A stretch of 64,000 nt of DNA from Luteimonas rhizosphaerae (lineage in GTDB: Bacteria > Pseudomonadota > Gammaproteobacteria > Xanthomonadales > Xanthomonadaceae), in assembly GCF_002849595.1 (NCBI RefSeq), contig NZ_NRQR01000012.1, forward strand, positions 62,001 through 126,000. The letters run 5' to 3'. Below are positions 18,331-27,486 of this stretch, piece by piece. Under the pieces are notes generated by a model, which worked only from the letters and a program-made list of their open reading frames with translations, did not search any database and was not told where the DNA came from. The position numbers and the translations under genes were made by a program. Numbering within the stretch: the first letter of the stretch is position 1; every line of letters begins with the position of its first letter.

Positions 18331-19068
18331 TCAAGGCGCGGCCTGTACGCCGGCAGGCGCGCGGGACGTGTCACGCCAGCCCCAGATGAAGTCCTGCGCC
18401 GCGTCTCCGACGTTGAAAAGAAGATCGAGAATGCTGACGTCATGCAGGAACGGGGCGTGCTTCTGGGGATATTCCGGATAACCACCGTAATCCTTGTAGA
18501 CAAGCGACGTGCCGATCGCGGCGAAACGATCCGCATCGATATAGCTGGCAGCGGATGGTCCCGAGACGTACGTGCTGGCGCCGGACTTGACGACAAGGTC
18601 GACCAGGCGGTCGAGCTTCTTCCCCGTCGCGTTGTACTCGCGCGAGTCCCGGAACTCTGTGGTGATCCCGAGGATGTCCCTTGAAATCATCTTGATGAGT
18701 TCCTGGTTCAGCTCTGAAAGGGAGGTCCACGTCCTACCCAGGTAAACGGATTCGAGCCTGTCCTTGTAGAGTGGAAAACAAGGTGCCCTGGCATAGGATT
18801 GCTGGATCGAGCGCCAATGTTTGGCCTGCCAACGCCCATCCTTGATTTCGACTTCGTGGATCAGTCGGTCGATGTCGCTGCCCGTCGGGACGGTCAGCCA
18901 AAGTGGGCCGTTGGGCGTGACGATCCGGTTGCGCGAGCGCCAATCCTGATAGGTGAATTGCACGTCATCGTAGAAAATAAACGTGTCAACATCGTGGATG
19001 ATGTCGAAATAGCCCTTCCACGGGATGTAGCTCGACTGCAGGATCGCAATGCTTTTTTTATCGGTCAT
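18331..19068 (-). CDS. WbqC family protein
   Basis: 245 residues beginning KKSIAILQSSYIPWKGYFDI, followed by FIFYDDVQFTYQDWRSRNRI, LWLTVPTG and YVSGPSAASYI, all characteristic of the WbqC-like family. These are found in surface-polysaccharide loci with amino-sugar genes; their reaction is not established. ATG 19068 lies inside the end of the upstream gene (11-base overlap), so the two are co-translated. Adjacency to the NeuD-like acyltransferase and wecE suggests a role in decorating the 4-amino group of the sugar; that is inference. Confidence 0.8.
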   Translation of the reverse strand: MTDKKSIAILQSSYIPWKGYFDIIHDVDTFIFYDDVQFTYQDWRSRNRIVTPNGPLWLTVPTGSDIDRLIHEVEIKDGRWQAKHWRSIQQSYARAPCFPLYKDRLESVYLGRTWTSLSELNQELIKMISRDILGITTEFRDSREYNATGKKLDRLVDLVVKSGASTYVSGPSAASYIDADRFAAIGTSLVYKDYGGYPEYPQKHAPFLHDVSILDLLFNVGDAAQDFIWGWRDTSRAPAGVQAAP

Positions 19069-19645
19069 TTGCCGCTCTCCTGCCAATACGAGTGCCGGCC
19101 TTGACGAAGGCATGCGCATCCAGTGAGGCGCCATCAACGATGACGCTGCCGGCGCCGATGAAACTGGAATGGCCGACGTGCGCAAAGCCGCAGATCGTGG
19201 CATTGGGGCTGACGAAGGTGTTCTCCCCGACTGTCGTGTCGTGGCTGACAATCGCGCCGGGCCAGAGGACGCATGCAGCGCCCAGCTTGGCGAAGGCGTC
19301 CACATTGCAGCCCGCCATCAGGAAGCTTCCGTCGCCGATTGTCGCCTCCGCACTGACGATCGCGCGCGGGTGGACAAGAGGCGGAAACGAAAATCCAAGC
19401 GAAGTCGCGTCGCGATAGAGCTGGATCCGGGCATCGAGATGCCTGTAGCCAATCGCCAGCGCGAGACAGACATTTTCCGGCTTGAAGCGTGTGCCGAGCG
19501 CATGGCGCGTGCCGACGATCGCTTCGCCTTCGTTGAAATCGTCAAGGAACCCAAGACAGTCGTAGCCTGCGTCCCGTGCCAGGAGGCGGATCAAACGTCC
19601 GAAGGACGATGCGCCAATGACGAGGAGGGGCTTCAACGACCGCAC
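19058..19645 (-). CDS. NeuD/PglD-type sugar acyltransferase
   Basis: 195 residues: an N-terminal Rossmann-like part (LLVIGASSFGRLIRLLARDAG, then LGFLDD) followed by a left-handed beta helix of hexapeptide repeats (VSAEATIGDGSFLMAGCNV, VSHDTTVGENTFVSPNATI, GHSSFIGAGSVIVDG). This is the layout of PglD/NeuD enzymes that acylate the amino group of UDP- or dTDP-4-amino sugars. In this operon dTDP-Fuc4N from WecE is the natural candidate substrate. The gene overlaps both neighbours (13 bases with the GT2, 11 with wbqC). Confidence 0.8.
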   Translation of the reverse strand: MRSLKPLLVIGASSFGRLIRLLARDAGYDCLGFLDDFNEGEAIVGTRHALGTRFKPENVCLALAIGYRHLDARIQLYRDATSLGFSFPPLVHPRAIVSAEATIGDGSFLMAGCNVDAFAKLGAACVLWPGAIVSHDTTVGENTFVSPNATICGFAHVGHSSFIGAGSVIVDGASLDAHAFVKAGTRIGRRAANDR

Positions 19646-20598
19646 TCCCTGTCAATGAGGAACAACGGCATGGAGCCCGTCCTGAAGTTGATGCGCGCCA
19701 AGTATTCTCCGAAGATTCCCAGTATCAGCAACTGGATACCGCCGAAGAACATGATGGCAGCCATCAGCGAGGTATATCCGCTGACGCTGACGGCGCCCGT
19801 GAGTCGGCTGATGAGGATGAACACTCCCCAGATGCCGCCCCCCACCGAGGCGCCGATCCCAAGCCATGTGGCGAGTCTCAACGGCAAGTCCGAGAACGTG
19901 ACGAAGATATTGACCATGTGCGTTACCAGCTTGCGCAGGTTGTAATTGCTGCGCCCCTCGCCGCGCTGGCTATGTGGCACAACCACCGTGCCGTAGTTTG
20001 TCGTGATCCAGGACAGATAGCCGTCCACGAAGGTAAAGGGCGACTGGAACCGGCTGAGCGCCGTGGCGGCGGTCTTGTGGATGGCACGGAACGAGGTGTA
20101 CTCGCGATTGAGCGAAGGAATAGCGAACTTGAACAACGAGCGCCCGATTTCGGAGGTCGCGTTGCGCCAAGCGGCATGCGTCCGCGATTCGTAGACGCCG
20201 TAAACCAGTGCGAAACCTTCCTCGCCTTTCATGATGAGGCCTGGTACGGATTCCGGCGGCTGCTCGAGGTCATCATCAATCGTGACGACCCATTCGCCCC
20301 GCGATCGGGAAATCCCGCATAGCGTCGCGGCGTGCTGACCGAAGTTCCGACTTAGTTTGATACCGCGCACGCGCGGCGACGAGGTGGCAATCGACTGGAT
20401 CACGTCCCAGGATTCGTCTCCACCGCAATCGTCTACGAAGATGATCTCGTGGGTCATTCCGGCTCCATCCAGGGCCGTGGTGAGACGTTCGAAAAGCCGC
20501 TCGATCGTCTTTGCGCTGCGATAGACCGGCACCACGACCGAAACGAGGAGAGGGGCAGCCGCTTGCTCTGAATTCATGATCTGTTGGTCCAACTGCAC
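19633..20598 (-). CDS. Undecaprenyl-phosphate glycosyltransferase, GT2 (GtrB/ArnC-like)
   Basis: 321 residues. The catalytic GT2 domain has SVVVPVYRSAKTIERLFERL, IFVDDCGGDESWD and the DXD-type TIDDDLEQPPE, with YTSFRAIHK further on. Two C-terminal membrane helices follow (LGIGASVGGGIWGVFILISR and SLMAAIMFFGGIQLLILGIF). This is the standard layout of enzymes that load a sugar onto polyprenyl phosphate at the inner face of the membrane. The start is GTG 20598 with GGGGA upstream; ATG 20577 seven codons later is an alternative. It lies only 36 bases downstream of etfA, with no clear terminator between. Confidence 0.85.
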   Translation of the reverse strand: MQLDQQIMNSEQAAAPLLVSVVVPVYRSAKTIERLFERLTTALDGAGMTHEIIFVDDCGGDESWDVIQSIATSSPRVRGIKLSRNFGQHAATLCGISRSRGEWVVTIDDDLEQPPESVPGLIMKGEEGFALVYGVYESRTHAAWRNATSEIGRSLFKFAIPSLNREYTSFRAIHKTAATALSRFQSPFTFVDGYLSWITTNYGTVVVPHSQRGEGRSNYNLRKLVTHMVNIFVTFSDLPLRLATWLGIGASVGGGIWGVFILISRLTGAVSVSGYTSLMAAIMFFGGIQLLILGIFGEYLARINFRTGSMPLFLIDRECGR

Positions 20599-20634
20599 AA
20601 ATCCCCAAACTGGCCGCGAAACCAGCCGTTCCCT

Positions 20635-21576
20635 TTACAGGGCCGCTTCCAGCTCCGGCAACACCTTGAACAGGTCGCCAACCAGTCCGATATCCGCAAT
20701 CTCAAAGATCGCCGACTCGGGATCCTTGTTGATCGCGACGATCGTGCCCGCGTCCTTGATGCCGGTCAGGTGCTGGATCGCACCGGAGATGCCGATGGCG
20801 ATGTAGAGCTCGGGTGCGATGATCTTGCCGGTCTGGCCGACCTGCATTTCGTTGGGCACGTAGCCGGCGTCGACCGCGGCGCGCGAAGCGCCGACGGCGG
20901 CGCCGAGCTTGTCGGCGAACTCGAAGATGATCTTGAAGTTCTCTTCGGAACCGACGCCCCGGCCACCGGAGACGACGCGCTTGGCGCTCTGCAGGTCGGG
21001 ACGGTCGCTGCTGCCCGCTGCGAGGCCGACGAAACGGGTGTGGCCCGGCAGAGTCGCTTCTACGGCAGCCGTTTCGACCGTGGCGCTACCCCCGCGCGCG
21101 GCTTCCTGCCAGGACGCGGTGCGTACGGTGGCGACCACCACCTGATCGGCCGGCGCTTCGACAGTGATGATCGCGTTACCGGCGTAGATCGGGCGCTTGA
21201 AGACATGGCTGCTCTCGACCGTCATCAGGTCGGACACCTGGTTCACGCCCAGCAGCGCAGCGACGACCGGCATCAGGTCCTTGCCGAAGGTCGTCGAAGG
21301 CGCGAACACGTGGCTGTAGCCCTCGGCGAGCTTGGCGATCTGCGGGCCGAGCACCTGGGCGAGGGCCTGGGCATTGGCCGGATTGGCGACCGCGAGGACC
21401 TTCGACACGCCGGTGATCGTGGCGGCCTCGGTCGCGGCACCTGCCGGATCGGCGGCGAAGACCGCGATGTCGATGGAAGCGGGTGACAGGGCCTGCGCGG
21501 CGGCGACCGTTTTGGCGGTGGCGCTGGCATTCAGGACGCCGTCGAGATGTTCGGCGATGACGAGGACGTTGGACAT
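20635..21576 (-). CDS. etfA: Electron transfer flavoprotein alpha subunit
   Basis: The FAD-binding subunit of the electron transfer flavoprotein that passes electrons from acyl-CoA and other dehydrogenases to ETF-ubiquinone oxidoreductase. It is full length (313 residues) with the N-terminal domain [16 protein letters not shown] and the FAD-binding C-terminal domain [38 protein letters not shown] and [20 protein letters not shown]. In Xanthomonas etfA is the second landmark bordering the LPS locus opposite metB, which supports the family assignment of the genome. It is co-directional with etfB upstream. Confidence 0.95.
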   Translation of the reverse strand: MSNVLVIAEHLDGVLNASATAKTVAAAQALSPASIDIAVFAADPAGAATEAATITGVSKVLAVANPANAQALAQVLGPQIAKLAEGYSHVFAPSTTFGKDLMPVVAALLGVNQVSDLMTVESSHVFKRPIYAGNAIITVEAPADQVVVATVRTASWQEAARGGSATVETAAVEATLPGHTRFVGLAAGSSDRPDLQSAKRVVSGGRGVGSEENFKIIFEFADKLGAAVGASRAAVDAGYVPNEMQVGQTGKIIAPELYIAIGISGAIQHLTGIKDAGTIVAINKDPESAIFEIADIGLVGDLFKVLPELEAAL

Positions 21577-21679
21577 GGTGACAGTTCTCCGGATGACATC
21601 GGGCGGGTCGCGCTTCGGTTCGTAACGTCGCGCCCTCGCCTCGGCCCTCTCCCGCTTGCGGGAAAGGGGGCTGGACGCG

Positions 21680-22391
21680 TTACAGCAGGCCCTTGGCCTT
21701 CAGGGCTGCGACCAGTTCGGCCGCGTCCTTGACCATGACGCCCTTGCCGCGCTTGGTCGGCGCTTCGTAATGCGTGGTCTTGAGGGTATCGGCCGAGTCG
21801 ACGCCGAGGTCGGCGAACGGGATCGATTCCATCGGCTTGCTCTTCGCTTTCATGATGTCGGGCAGCTTGATGAAACGCGGCTCGTTGAGGCGCAGGTCGG
21901 TCGTGACGACGGCCGGCAGGTCGACTTCCAGCGTTTCCAGGCCGGCGTCGACCTCGCGCGTGACCGTGGCCTTGCCGTCGGCGATCTCGACCTTCGAGGC
22001 GAACGTGGCCTGCGGGCGGCCCCACAGCGTCGCCAGCATCTGGCCGGTCTGGTTGGCGTCGTCGTCGATCGCCTGTTTGCCGAGGATCACGACGTCCGGC
22101 TGCTCTTTCTCGACCAGCTTGAGCAGGGCGCGGGCGGCCGTCAGCGGCTGGATCGGCTGGTCGCAGACCACGTGGATGGCGCGGTTGGCCCCCATCGCCA
22201 GCCCGTTGCGCAGATGCGCCTGGGCATCGGCGGGCGCGATCGTCGCGACGATCACCTCGGTCGCCACGCCCTTGTCGCGCAGCCGCAGCGCTTCTTCCAG
22301 CGCGATCTCGTCGAACGGATTGGCGGACAGCTTGACGCCATCGGTGACCACGCCGGACCCGTCCGGCTTGACCTGGATGCGGACTCTTCAT
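21680..22391 (-). pseudogene. etfB: Electron transfer flavoprotein beta subunit, frame broken near its 5' end
   Basis: From about 22384 downward the frame reads a normal EtfB: VRIQVKPDGSGVVTDGVKLS, NPFDEIALEEALRLRDKG, LAMGANRAIHV and VILGKQAIDDDANQTGQMLA. EtfB proteins begin MKILVAYKRVVDYNVRIQ. Here ATG AAG A (22391-22385) runs directly into GTC CGC ATC, out of frame, so about 35 bases coding for roughly ILVAYKRVVDYN appear to be missing. Without them the only in-frame start is the internal GTG 22351, which would give 223 residues lacking the first strand of the AMP/FAD fold. Either the gene is damaged or the assembly is wrong here; etfA next to it is intact. Confidence 0.8.
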
Positions 22392-22607
22392 CGTTCGGGA
22401 ATTCCTGTATCTGATGGATATCCCGGCTGCCACCGCAGGCCCGGAATTGAGTTCGCGATTCTACCGGGGGCGGGCTTCCTTCGCGAACGTGCGTTCTGGT
22501 CGGCCCGGGCCAGAGTTGTTCAGATTGCGCCGATCCACGGGCTTGGACCCGATATCCTGTCCGAGTCTGCCCAGCGGCGGATCGACCTAATTCGAGGAGA
22601 CGTGATT

Positions 22608-23617
22608 GTGCCAACCTGGCTCGTGACCGGCGGCGCCGGCTTTATCGGCGGCAACTTTGTGTTGGAGGCGGTGCGCCTGGGCGTCCGCTGACCTCACTGG
22701 AAAGCAATCCTGATCATCTCTTCGTGCACGGCGACATTGGCGATCGGAATCTCGTGGCCCGGCTGCTGACCGAGCACCAGCCCGATGCCATCCTGAATTT
22801 CGCGGCCGAGAGCCACGTCGACCGCTCCATCGACGGCCCAGGCGCCTTCATCCAAACCAATGTGGTGGGCACGCTGGCGTTGCTCGAATCGGTGCGCGAT
22901 TACTGGAAAGTGCTGCCGGAGACCCGTCGTGACGCGTTCCGCTTTCTGCATGTCTCCACCGACGAGGTCTACGGCACGCTTGGCGAGACAGGCAAGTTCA
23001 GCGAGACCACGCCTTACGCCCCCAATTCTCCGTATTCGGCGTCCAAGGCCGCTTCCGACCATCTGGTGCGCGCGTTCCACCATACGTACGGCCTGCCGGT
23101 GCTCACCACCAACTGCTCCAACAACTACGGGCCGTATCACTTCCCCGAGAAGCTGATTCCCTTGGTGATCGCCAAGGCGCTGGCCGGCGAGCCGCTGCCG
23201 GTCTATGGCGACGGCAAGCAGGTGCGCGACTGGCTGTTCGTGACCGACCACTGCGCGGCGATCCGGACCGTACTCGAGAAGGGTCGCGTCGGGGAGACTT
23301 ACAACGTGGGCGGCGACTCCGAGCGCCAGAACATCGAAGTGGTCGAGACGATCTGCCGCTTGCTGGATGCGCGTCGTCCACGCGAGGACGGCAAGTCGCG
23401 TGCGAGCCAGATCACCTACGTCACCGATCGCCCCGGCCATGACCGCCGGTATGCGATCGATGCCTCCAAACTGCGGGGCGAACTCGGCTGGAAGCCCGAG
23501 CACACCTTCGAATCCGGCATCGAGACCACCGTCGACTGGTACCTCGACAACCAGGACTGGGTGCAGCGCATCCTGGATGGCAGCTACCGTCTGGAACGCA
23601 TCGGCACCTCGGCCTGA
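22608..23617 (+). pseudogene. rmlB: dTDP-glucose 4,6-dehydratase, frame broken near the 5' end
   Basis: The second step of dTDP-sugar synthesis. GTG 22608, preceded by AGGAGA at 22595-22600, starts [20 protein letters not shown], the NAD-binding motif; this frame hits TGA at 22689 just after LGVR. The rest continues in another frame from about 22688: [51 protein letters not shown] and the catalytic [10 protein letters not shown], to the stop at 23615-23617. Intact relatives have about 15 more residues (such as VINLDALTYAGNL) at this junction, so about 46 bases seem to be missing. rmlA, rmlC and rmlD downstream are intact. Confidence 0.82.
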
Positions 23618-23652
23618 CGGCCGCGCATCTCTGCTCACATCGCGAGGCACGC

Positions 23653-24537
23653 ATGACACAACGCAAGGGCATCATCCTGGCTGGCGGCTCCGGCACGCGG
23701 CTGTATCCGATCACCAAGGGCGTCAGCAAGCAGCTGCTGCCGGTGTACGACAAGCCGATGATCTACTACCCGCTGAGTGTGCTGATGCTGGCGGGCATCC
23801 GCGAGGTCCTCATCATCAACACGCCGCACGAACAGGCGCTGTTTCAGGCCCTGATCGGCGACGGGTCGCAGTGGGGCATGGACATCCACTACGCCGTGCA
23901 GCCCAGTCCCGATGGATTGGCGCAGGCGTACTTGATCGGCCGTGATTTCGTCGGTGGCAAGCCGAGCTGCCTGGTGCTGGGCGACAACATCTTCCATGGC
24001 CACGGCCTGATCGAGATGCTGAAGAGAGCCGACGCGCGCAGCAGGGGCGCAACCGTCTTCGGGTACTGGGTCAGGGATCCCGAGCGTTATGGCGTCGCAG
24101 ACTTCGATGCCTCCGGCAAGGTGGTGGCAATTGAGGAGAAGCCGGAGAAGCCACGGTCCAACTATGCCGTCACCGGCCTGTATTTCTACGATGGAGACGC
24201 CAGCGACTATGCCGCCACGCTGAAGCCATCTCCACGTGGTGAGCTTGAGATCACCGATCTCAATCGCATCTATCTCGCCAATGATGCGCTGCATCTTGAG
24301 GCGTTGGGTCGAGGTTATGCGTGGCTCGACACGGGCACGCATCAATCGCTTCACGAAGCTGCAAATTTCATCGAAACCATCCAGAAGCGTCAGGGCCTTC
24401 AGGTCTGTTGTCCAGAGGAAATCGCATTCGGACAGGGCTGGATCGACGCGGACCAGCTCACCGCCCTGGCGGCACCGCTGCTCAAGAACGATTACGGGCA
24501 GTACCTGGCCTCTCTGGCACGGCGGGGTGTGGGATGA
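23653..24537 (+). CDS. rmlA: Glucose-1-phosphate thymidylyltransferase
   Basis: It forms dTDP-glucose from glucose 1-phosphate and dTTP, the entry step to dTDP-rhamnose and dTDP-Fuc4N. It is full length (294 residues) with the nucleotide-binding loop [57 protein letters not shown] and [20 protein letters not shown], ending with [14 protein letters not shown] 23653 lies 36 bases after rmlB. Its stop overlaps the ATG of rmlC (ATGA, 24534-24537). Confidence 0.96.
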   Translation: MTQRKGIILAGGSGTRLYPITKGVSKQLLPVYDKPMIYYPLSVLMLAGIREVLIINTPHEQALFQALIGDGSQWGMDIHYAVQPSPDGLAQAYLIGRDFVGGKPSCLVLGDNIFHGHGLIEMLKRADARSRGATVFGYWVRDPERYGVADFDASGKVVAIEEKPEKPRSNYAVTGLYFYDGDASDYAATLKPSPRGELEITDLNRIYLANDALHLEALGRGYAWLDTGTHQSLHEAANFIETIQKRQGLQVCCPEEIAFGQGWIDADQLTALAAPLLKNDYGQYLASLARRGVG

Positions 24538-25091
24538 AAGTGCGGAACACGTCGTTGCCGGGATGCGTGATCATCGAACCTGATGTATTCGGTGACGCCC
24601 GCGGATTCTTCTTCGAGACCTGGAATGCTGCGCGATTCGGGGATCAGGGGCTTCCCACGCAGTTCGTGCAGCACAATGTGTCGTCGTCATCACGCGATGT
24701 CCTGAGAGGTCTGCACTTCCAATGGCCACGTCCACAAGGGAAGCTCGTCAGCGTGATCGAGGGCGAGGTCTACGATGTGGCGGTGGATATCCGTCGCGGC
24801 TCGCCTCATTTCGGGCAGTGGACGTCGACCATCCTGGATAGCAGGACGAAGCGACAACTCTGGATTCCCGAAGGCTTCGCGCACGGCTTCGCCGTGCTGT
24901 CGGAGCGCGCGGTCTTCAGCTATCTGTGCACGGATGTCTACGTCAAAGAAGCCGACGCGGGGATCCGATGGGACGATCCTGCACTGGGCATCGACTGGCC
25001 CGTCCAGGCGCCGGTGCTGTCGGACAAGGATGCGAGCGCACCTCTCCTGGCGGACGTGCCCGAGGCGCGCCTGCCGGTCTTTGCCCCATGA
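24534..25091 (+). CDS. rmlC: dTDP-4-dehydrorhamnose 3,5-epimerase
   Basis: The third step of dTDP-L-rhamnose synthesis, double epimerisation at C3 and C5. The cupin protein of 185 residues has [31 protein letters not shown] (catalytic His in RGLHFQ), [35 protein letters not shown] and [20 protein letters not shown]. The start is fixed by the four-base overlap with rmlA, and the stop overlaps rmlD in the same way (25088-25091), so rmlA, C and D are translationally coupled. Confidence 0.95.
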   Translation: MKVRNTSLPGCVIIEPDVFGDARGFFFETWNAARFGDQGLPTQFVQHNVSSSSRDVLRGLHFQWPRPQGKLVSVIEGEVYDVAVDIRRGSPHFGQWTSTILDSRTKRQLWIPEGFAHGFAVLSERAVFSYLCTDVYVKEADAGIRWDDPALGIDWPVQAPVLSDKDASAPLLADVPEARLPVFAP

Positions 25092-25993
25092 CGGTGCTGG
25101 TGTTCGGGGCGAACGGGCAGGTCGGCCAGGAGCTGCTGCGGGCGGCGGCAGCGCTCGGTCCGGTGGTCGGTACGACGCGTAGTGGCGAGCTGCCGGATGG
25201 CGGGGCCTGCGAGCAGGCCGATTTCGCGAAACCGGACGCGCTGCCGGCCTTGCTGGACCGGATCCAACCCCATGTGGTGCTCAATGCCGCCGCCTATACC
25301 GCGGTCGACAAGGCGGAAACGGAGGCCGAGGCAGCGCGGCTGGCGAACGCGGAGGCGCCCGGCGTCATCGCGGCGTGGTGCGCCGAGCACGCAGTGCCGC
25401 TGGTGCATTACTCCACCGATTACGTGTTCGACGGCACCGGCACTCGCCCGTATCGCGAAACGGATCCGACGGCGCCGCTTGGCGTGTACGGCGCGACCAA
25501 GCTGGCGGGCGAGGACGCGATCCGCGCGGCGCGTGGCCGCCACCTGATCTTCCGAACGGCTTGGGTCTATGCCGCCCACGGCCAGAATTTCCTGCGCACG
25601 ATGTTGCGCGTCGGCGCCGAGCGCGACGAACTGCGTGTGGTCGCCGACCAGATCGGCACGCCCACGCCGGCTGCACTGATTGCCGATGTCACGGTTCAGG
25701 CGCTTCAATCCGGTGACGGGCGATCGGGAACCTGGCACCTGACCGCCGAAGGTGACACGTCGTGGCACGGCTTCGCCGAGGCGATTTTCGCGCAGACGGC
25801 CGAGGCGGGGCTGATCGCGAACACGCCCCGGGTCGTCGCGATCGGAACCGCGGACTATCCGACCCCGGCACGCCGGCCGGCCTATTCGCGGCTGGACACC
25901 ACGCAACTGCGCCAGGAGTTCGACATCGTCTTGCCGAGGTGGGAAGACGGGCTGGCCCGGGTCATCGCCACGTTGGCAGCGGCGCGTCGCTGA
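25088..25993 (+). CDS. rmlD: dTDP-4-dehydrorhamnose reductase
   Basis: The final step to dTDP-L-rhamnose, NAD(P)H-dependent reduction. It is an SDR-type protein of 301 residues with VLVFGANGQVGQELLRAA, VVLNAAAYTAVDKAETE, YSTDYVFDGTGTRPYRE and the catalytic YGATKLAGED, ending with RRPAYSRLDTTQLRQEF. The start ATG 25088 overlaps the rmlC stop. It completes the rmlBACD set that supplies rhamnose to the O-antigen. Confidence 0.95.
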   Translation: MTVLVFGANGQVGQELLRAAAALGPVVGTTRSGELPDGGACEQADFAKPDALPALLDRIQPHVVLNAAAYTAVDKAETEAEAARLANAEAPGVIAAWCAEHAVPLVHYSTDYVFDGTGTRPYRETDPTAPLGVYGATKLAGEDAIRAARGRHLIFRTAWVYAAHGQNFLRTMLRVGAERDELRVVADQIGTPTPAALIADVTVQALQSGDGRSGTWHLTAEGDTSWHGFAEAIFAQTAEAGLIANTPRVVAIGTADYPTPARRPAYSRLDTTQLRQEFDIVLPRWEDGLARVIATLAAARR

Positions 25994-26062
25994 AGGGCGC
26001 GCCGAGGTAGACCCGACGCTGCAACGGATAGACTATCGGGCCACGTCACCGGAGCCCGACCG

Positions 26063-26806
26063 ATGCACGACCCGTCTTCCACCGCCGATCAGGCCCGGCA
26101 GGGCAAGGTCTTCGACAGCGCCAAGACCGCACTCACCGACATCGTCGCCGACGGCCAGACCTTCGCCGTCGGCGGCTTCGGCCTGTGCGGCATTCCCGAG
26201 GCGCTGATCGCAGCCTTGCGCGATTCGGGTGTCAAGGACATCACCGCGATCTCCAACAATGCGGGCGTCGACGGCTTCGGCCTCGGCCAGCTTCTCGAGA
26301 CCCGGCAGATCCGCAAGATGATTTCGTCCTACGTGGGCGAGAACAAGGAGTTCGAGCGCCAGTACCTCGGCGGCGAACTGGAGCTGGAATTCAACCCGCA
26401 GGGCACGCTGGCCGAACGCCTGCGCGCCGGCGGCGCGGGGATCCCGGCGTTCTTCACCGCGACCGGCTACGGCACGATCGTGGCGGAAGGCAAGGAGACG
26501 CGCGAGTTCGACGGCAAGCATTACGTGCTGGAAACCGCGCTGGTCGCCGATGTCGCGCTGGTCAAGGCGTGGAAGGCCGATACGGCCGGCAACCTCGTGT
26601 TCCGCAAGACCGCGCGCAACTTCAACCCGGCCTGTGCGATGGCAGGCAAGGTCTGCGTGGCCGAGGTCGAGGAACTGGTCGAGATCGGTGACATCGATCC
26701 CGACCGGGTGCATCTGCCGGGTATCTACGTGGACCGCATCGTCGTCAACGCGACACCCGAGAAGCGCATCGAGCAGCGCACCGTGACCGCCGGAGGAGCG
26801 AACTGA
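26063..26806 (+). CDS. scoA: 3-oxoacid CoA-transferase subunit A
   Basis: The alpha subunit of a succinyl-CoA:3-ketoacid (acetoacetate) CoA-transferase used in ketone-body and short-chain acid metabolism. The 247 residues include the class I CoA-transferase signature region [55 protein letters not shown] and [21 protein letters not shown] 26063 is the start, and the stop at 26804-26806 shares one base with the subunit B start (TGATG). The pair forms its own small operon after rmlD (69-base gap). Confidence 0.92.
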   Translation: MHDPSSTADQARQGKVFDSAKTALTDIVADGQTFAVGGFGLCGIPEALIAALRDSGVKDITAISNNAGVDGFGLGQLLETRQIRKMISSYVGENKEFERQYLGGELELEFNPQGTLAERLRAGGAGIPAFFTATGYGTIVAEGKETREFDGKHYVLETALVADVALVKAWKADTAGNLVFRKTARNFNPACAMAGKVCVAEVEELVEIGDIDPDRVHLPGIYVDRIVVNATPEKRIEQRTVTAGGAN

Positions 26807-27447
26807 TGGCCTGGACCCGCGATGAGATGGCCGCGCGCGCGGCGCGCGAGTTGACCGACGGCGCTTACGTAAACCTCGGCATCGGCCTGCCGACGCTGGT
26901 GGCCAACCACATCCCCGACGGGGTCGATGTCTGGTTGCAGTCGGAAAACGGCCTGCTCGGCATCGGCCCGTTCCCGACCGAGGACGAGGTCGACGCCGAC
27001 CTGATCAATGCCGGCAAGCAGACCGTCACCGCGCGCAGGGGCGCGAGCTACTTCGGCAGCCACGATTCGTTCGCGATGATCCGCGGCGGACATATCGACC
27101 TGGCGATCCTCGGTGCGATGCAGGTCACCGACCAGGGCGACCTCGCGAACTGGATGGTGCCCGGCAAGATGGTCAAGGGCATGGGCGGTGCAATGGATCT
27201 CGTCGCCGGCGTCAAGCGCGTCGTCGTGCTGATGGAGCACGTCGCGAAGGACGGCAGCCACAAGATCCTGCCTGCATGTACGCTGCCGCTGACCGGCGTC
27301 GGCGTGGTCGACCGGATCATCACCGACCTGGCGGTCTTCGATGTCACCGCGGACGGGTTGGTGCTGATCGAGTCGGCGGCCGGAATGTCTCTAGAGGCGC
27401 TGCGGGATGCGACCGGGGCGCCGTTCTCGGTCGCGGTAAAAGACTAG
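26806..27447 (+). CDS. scoB: 3-oxoacid CoA-transferase subunit B
   Basis: The beta subunit partner of ScoA (213 residues). It contains [20 protein letters not shown] and the family signature [14 protein letters not shown], whose Glu forms the covalent CoA thioester, then [14 protein letters not shown] and [20 protein letters not shown]. It overlaps subunit A by one base and is convergent with the methyltransferase gene at 27487. Confidence 0.93.
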   Translation: MAWTRDEMAARAARELTDGAYVNLGIGLPTLVANHIPDGVDVWLQSENGLLGIGPFPTEDEVDADLINAGKQTVTARRGASYFGSHDSFAMIRGGHIDLAILGAMQVTDQGDLANWMVPGKMVKGMGGAMDLVAGVKRVVVLMEHVAKDGSHKILPACTLPLTGVGVVDRIITDLAVFDVTADGLVLIESAAGMSLEALRDATGAPFSVAVKD

Positions 27448-27486
27448 CTGCCGGTAGCGACGCGACCGCGATTCGCACGGAGCGTG

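Noticed and set aside
26063..27447. CoA-transferase pair as part of the LPS locus
   Set aside because: Own small operon after rmlD with ordinary metabolic function; no link to sugar nucleotides visible.
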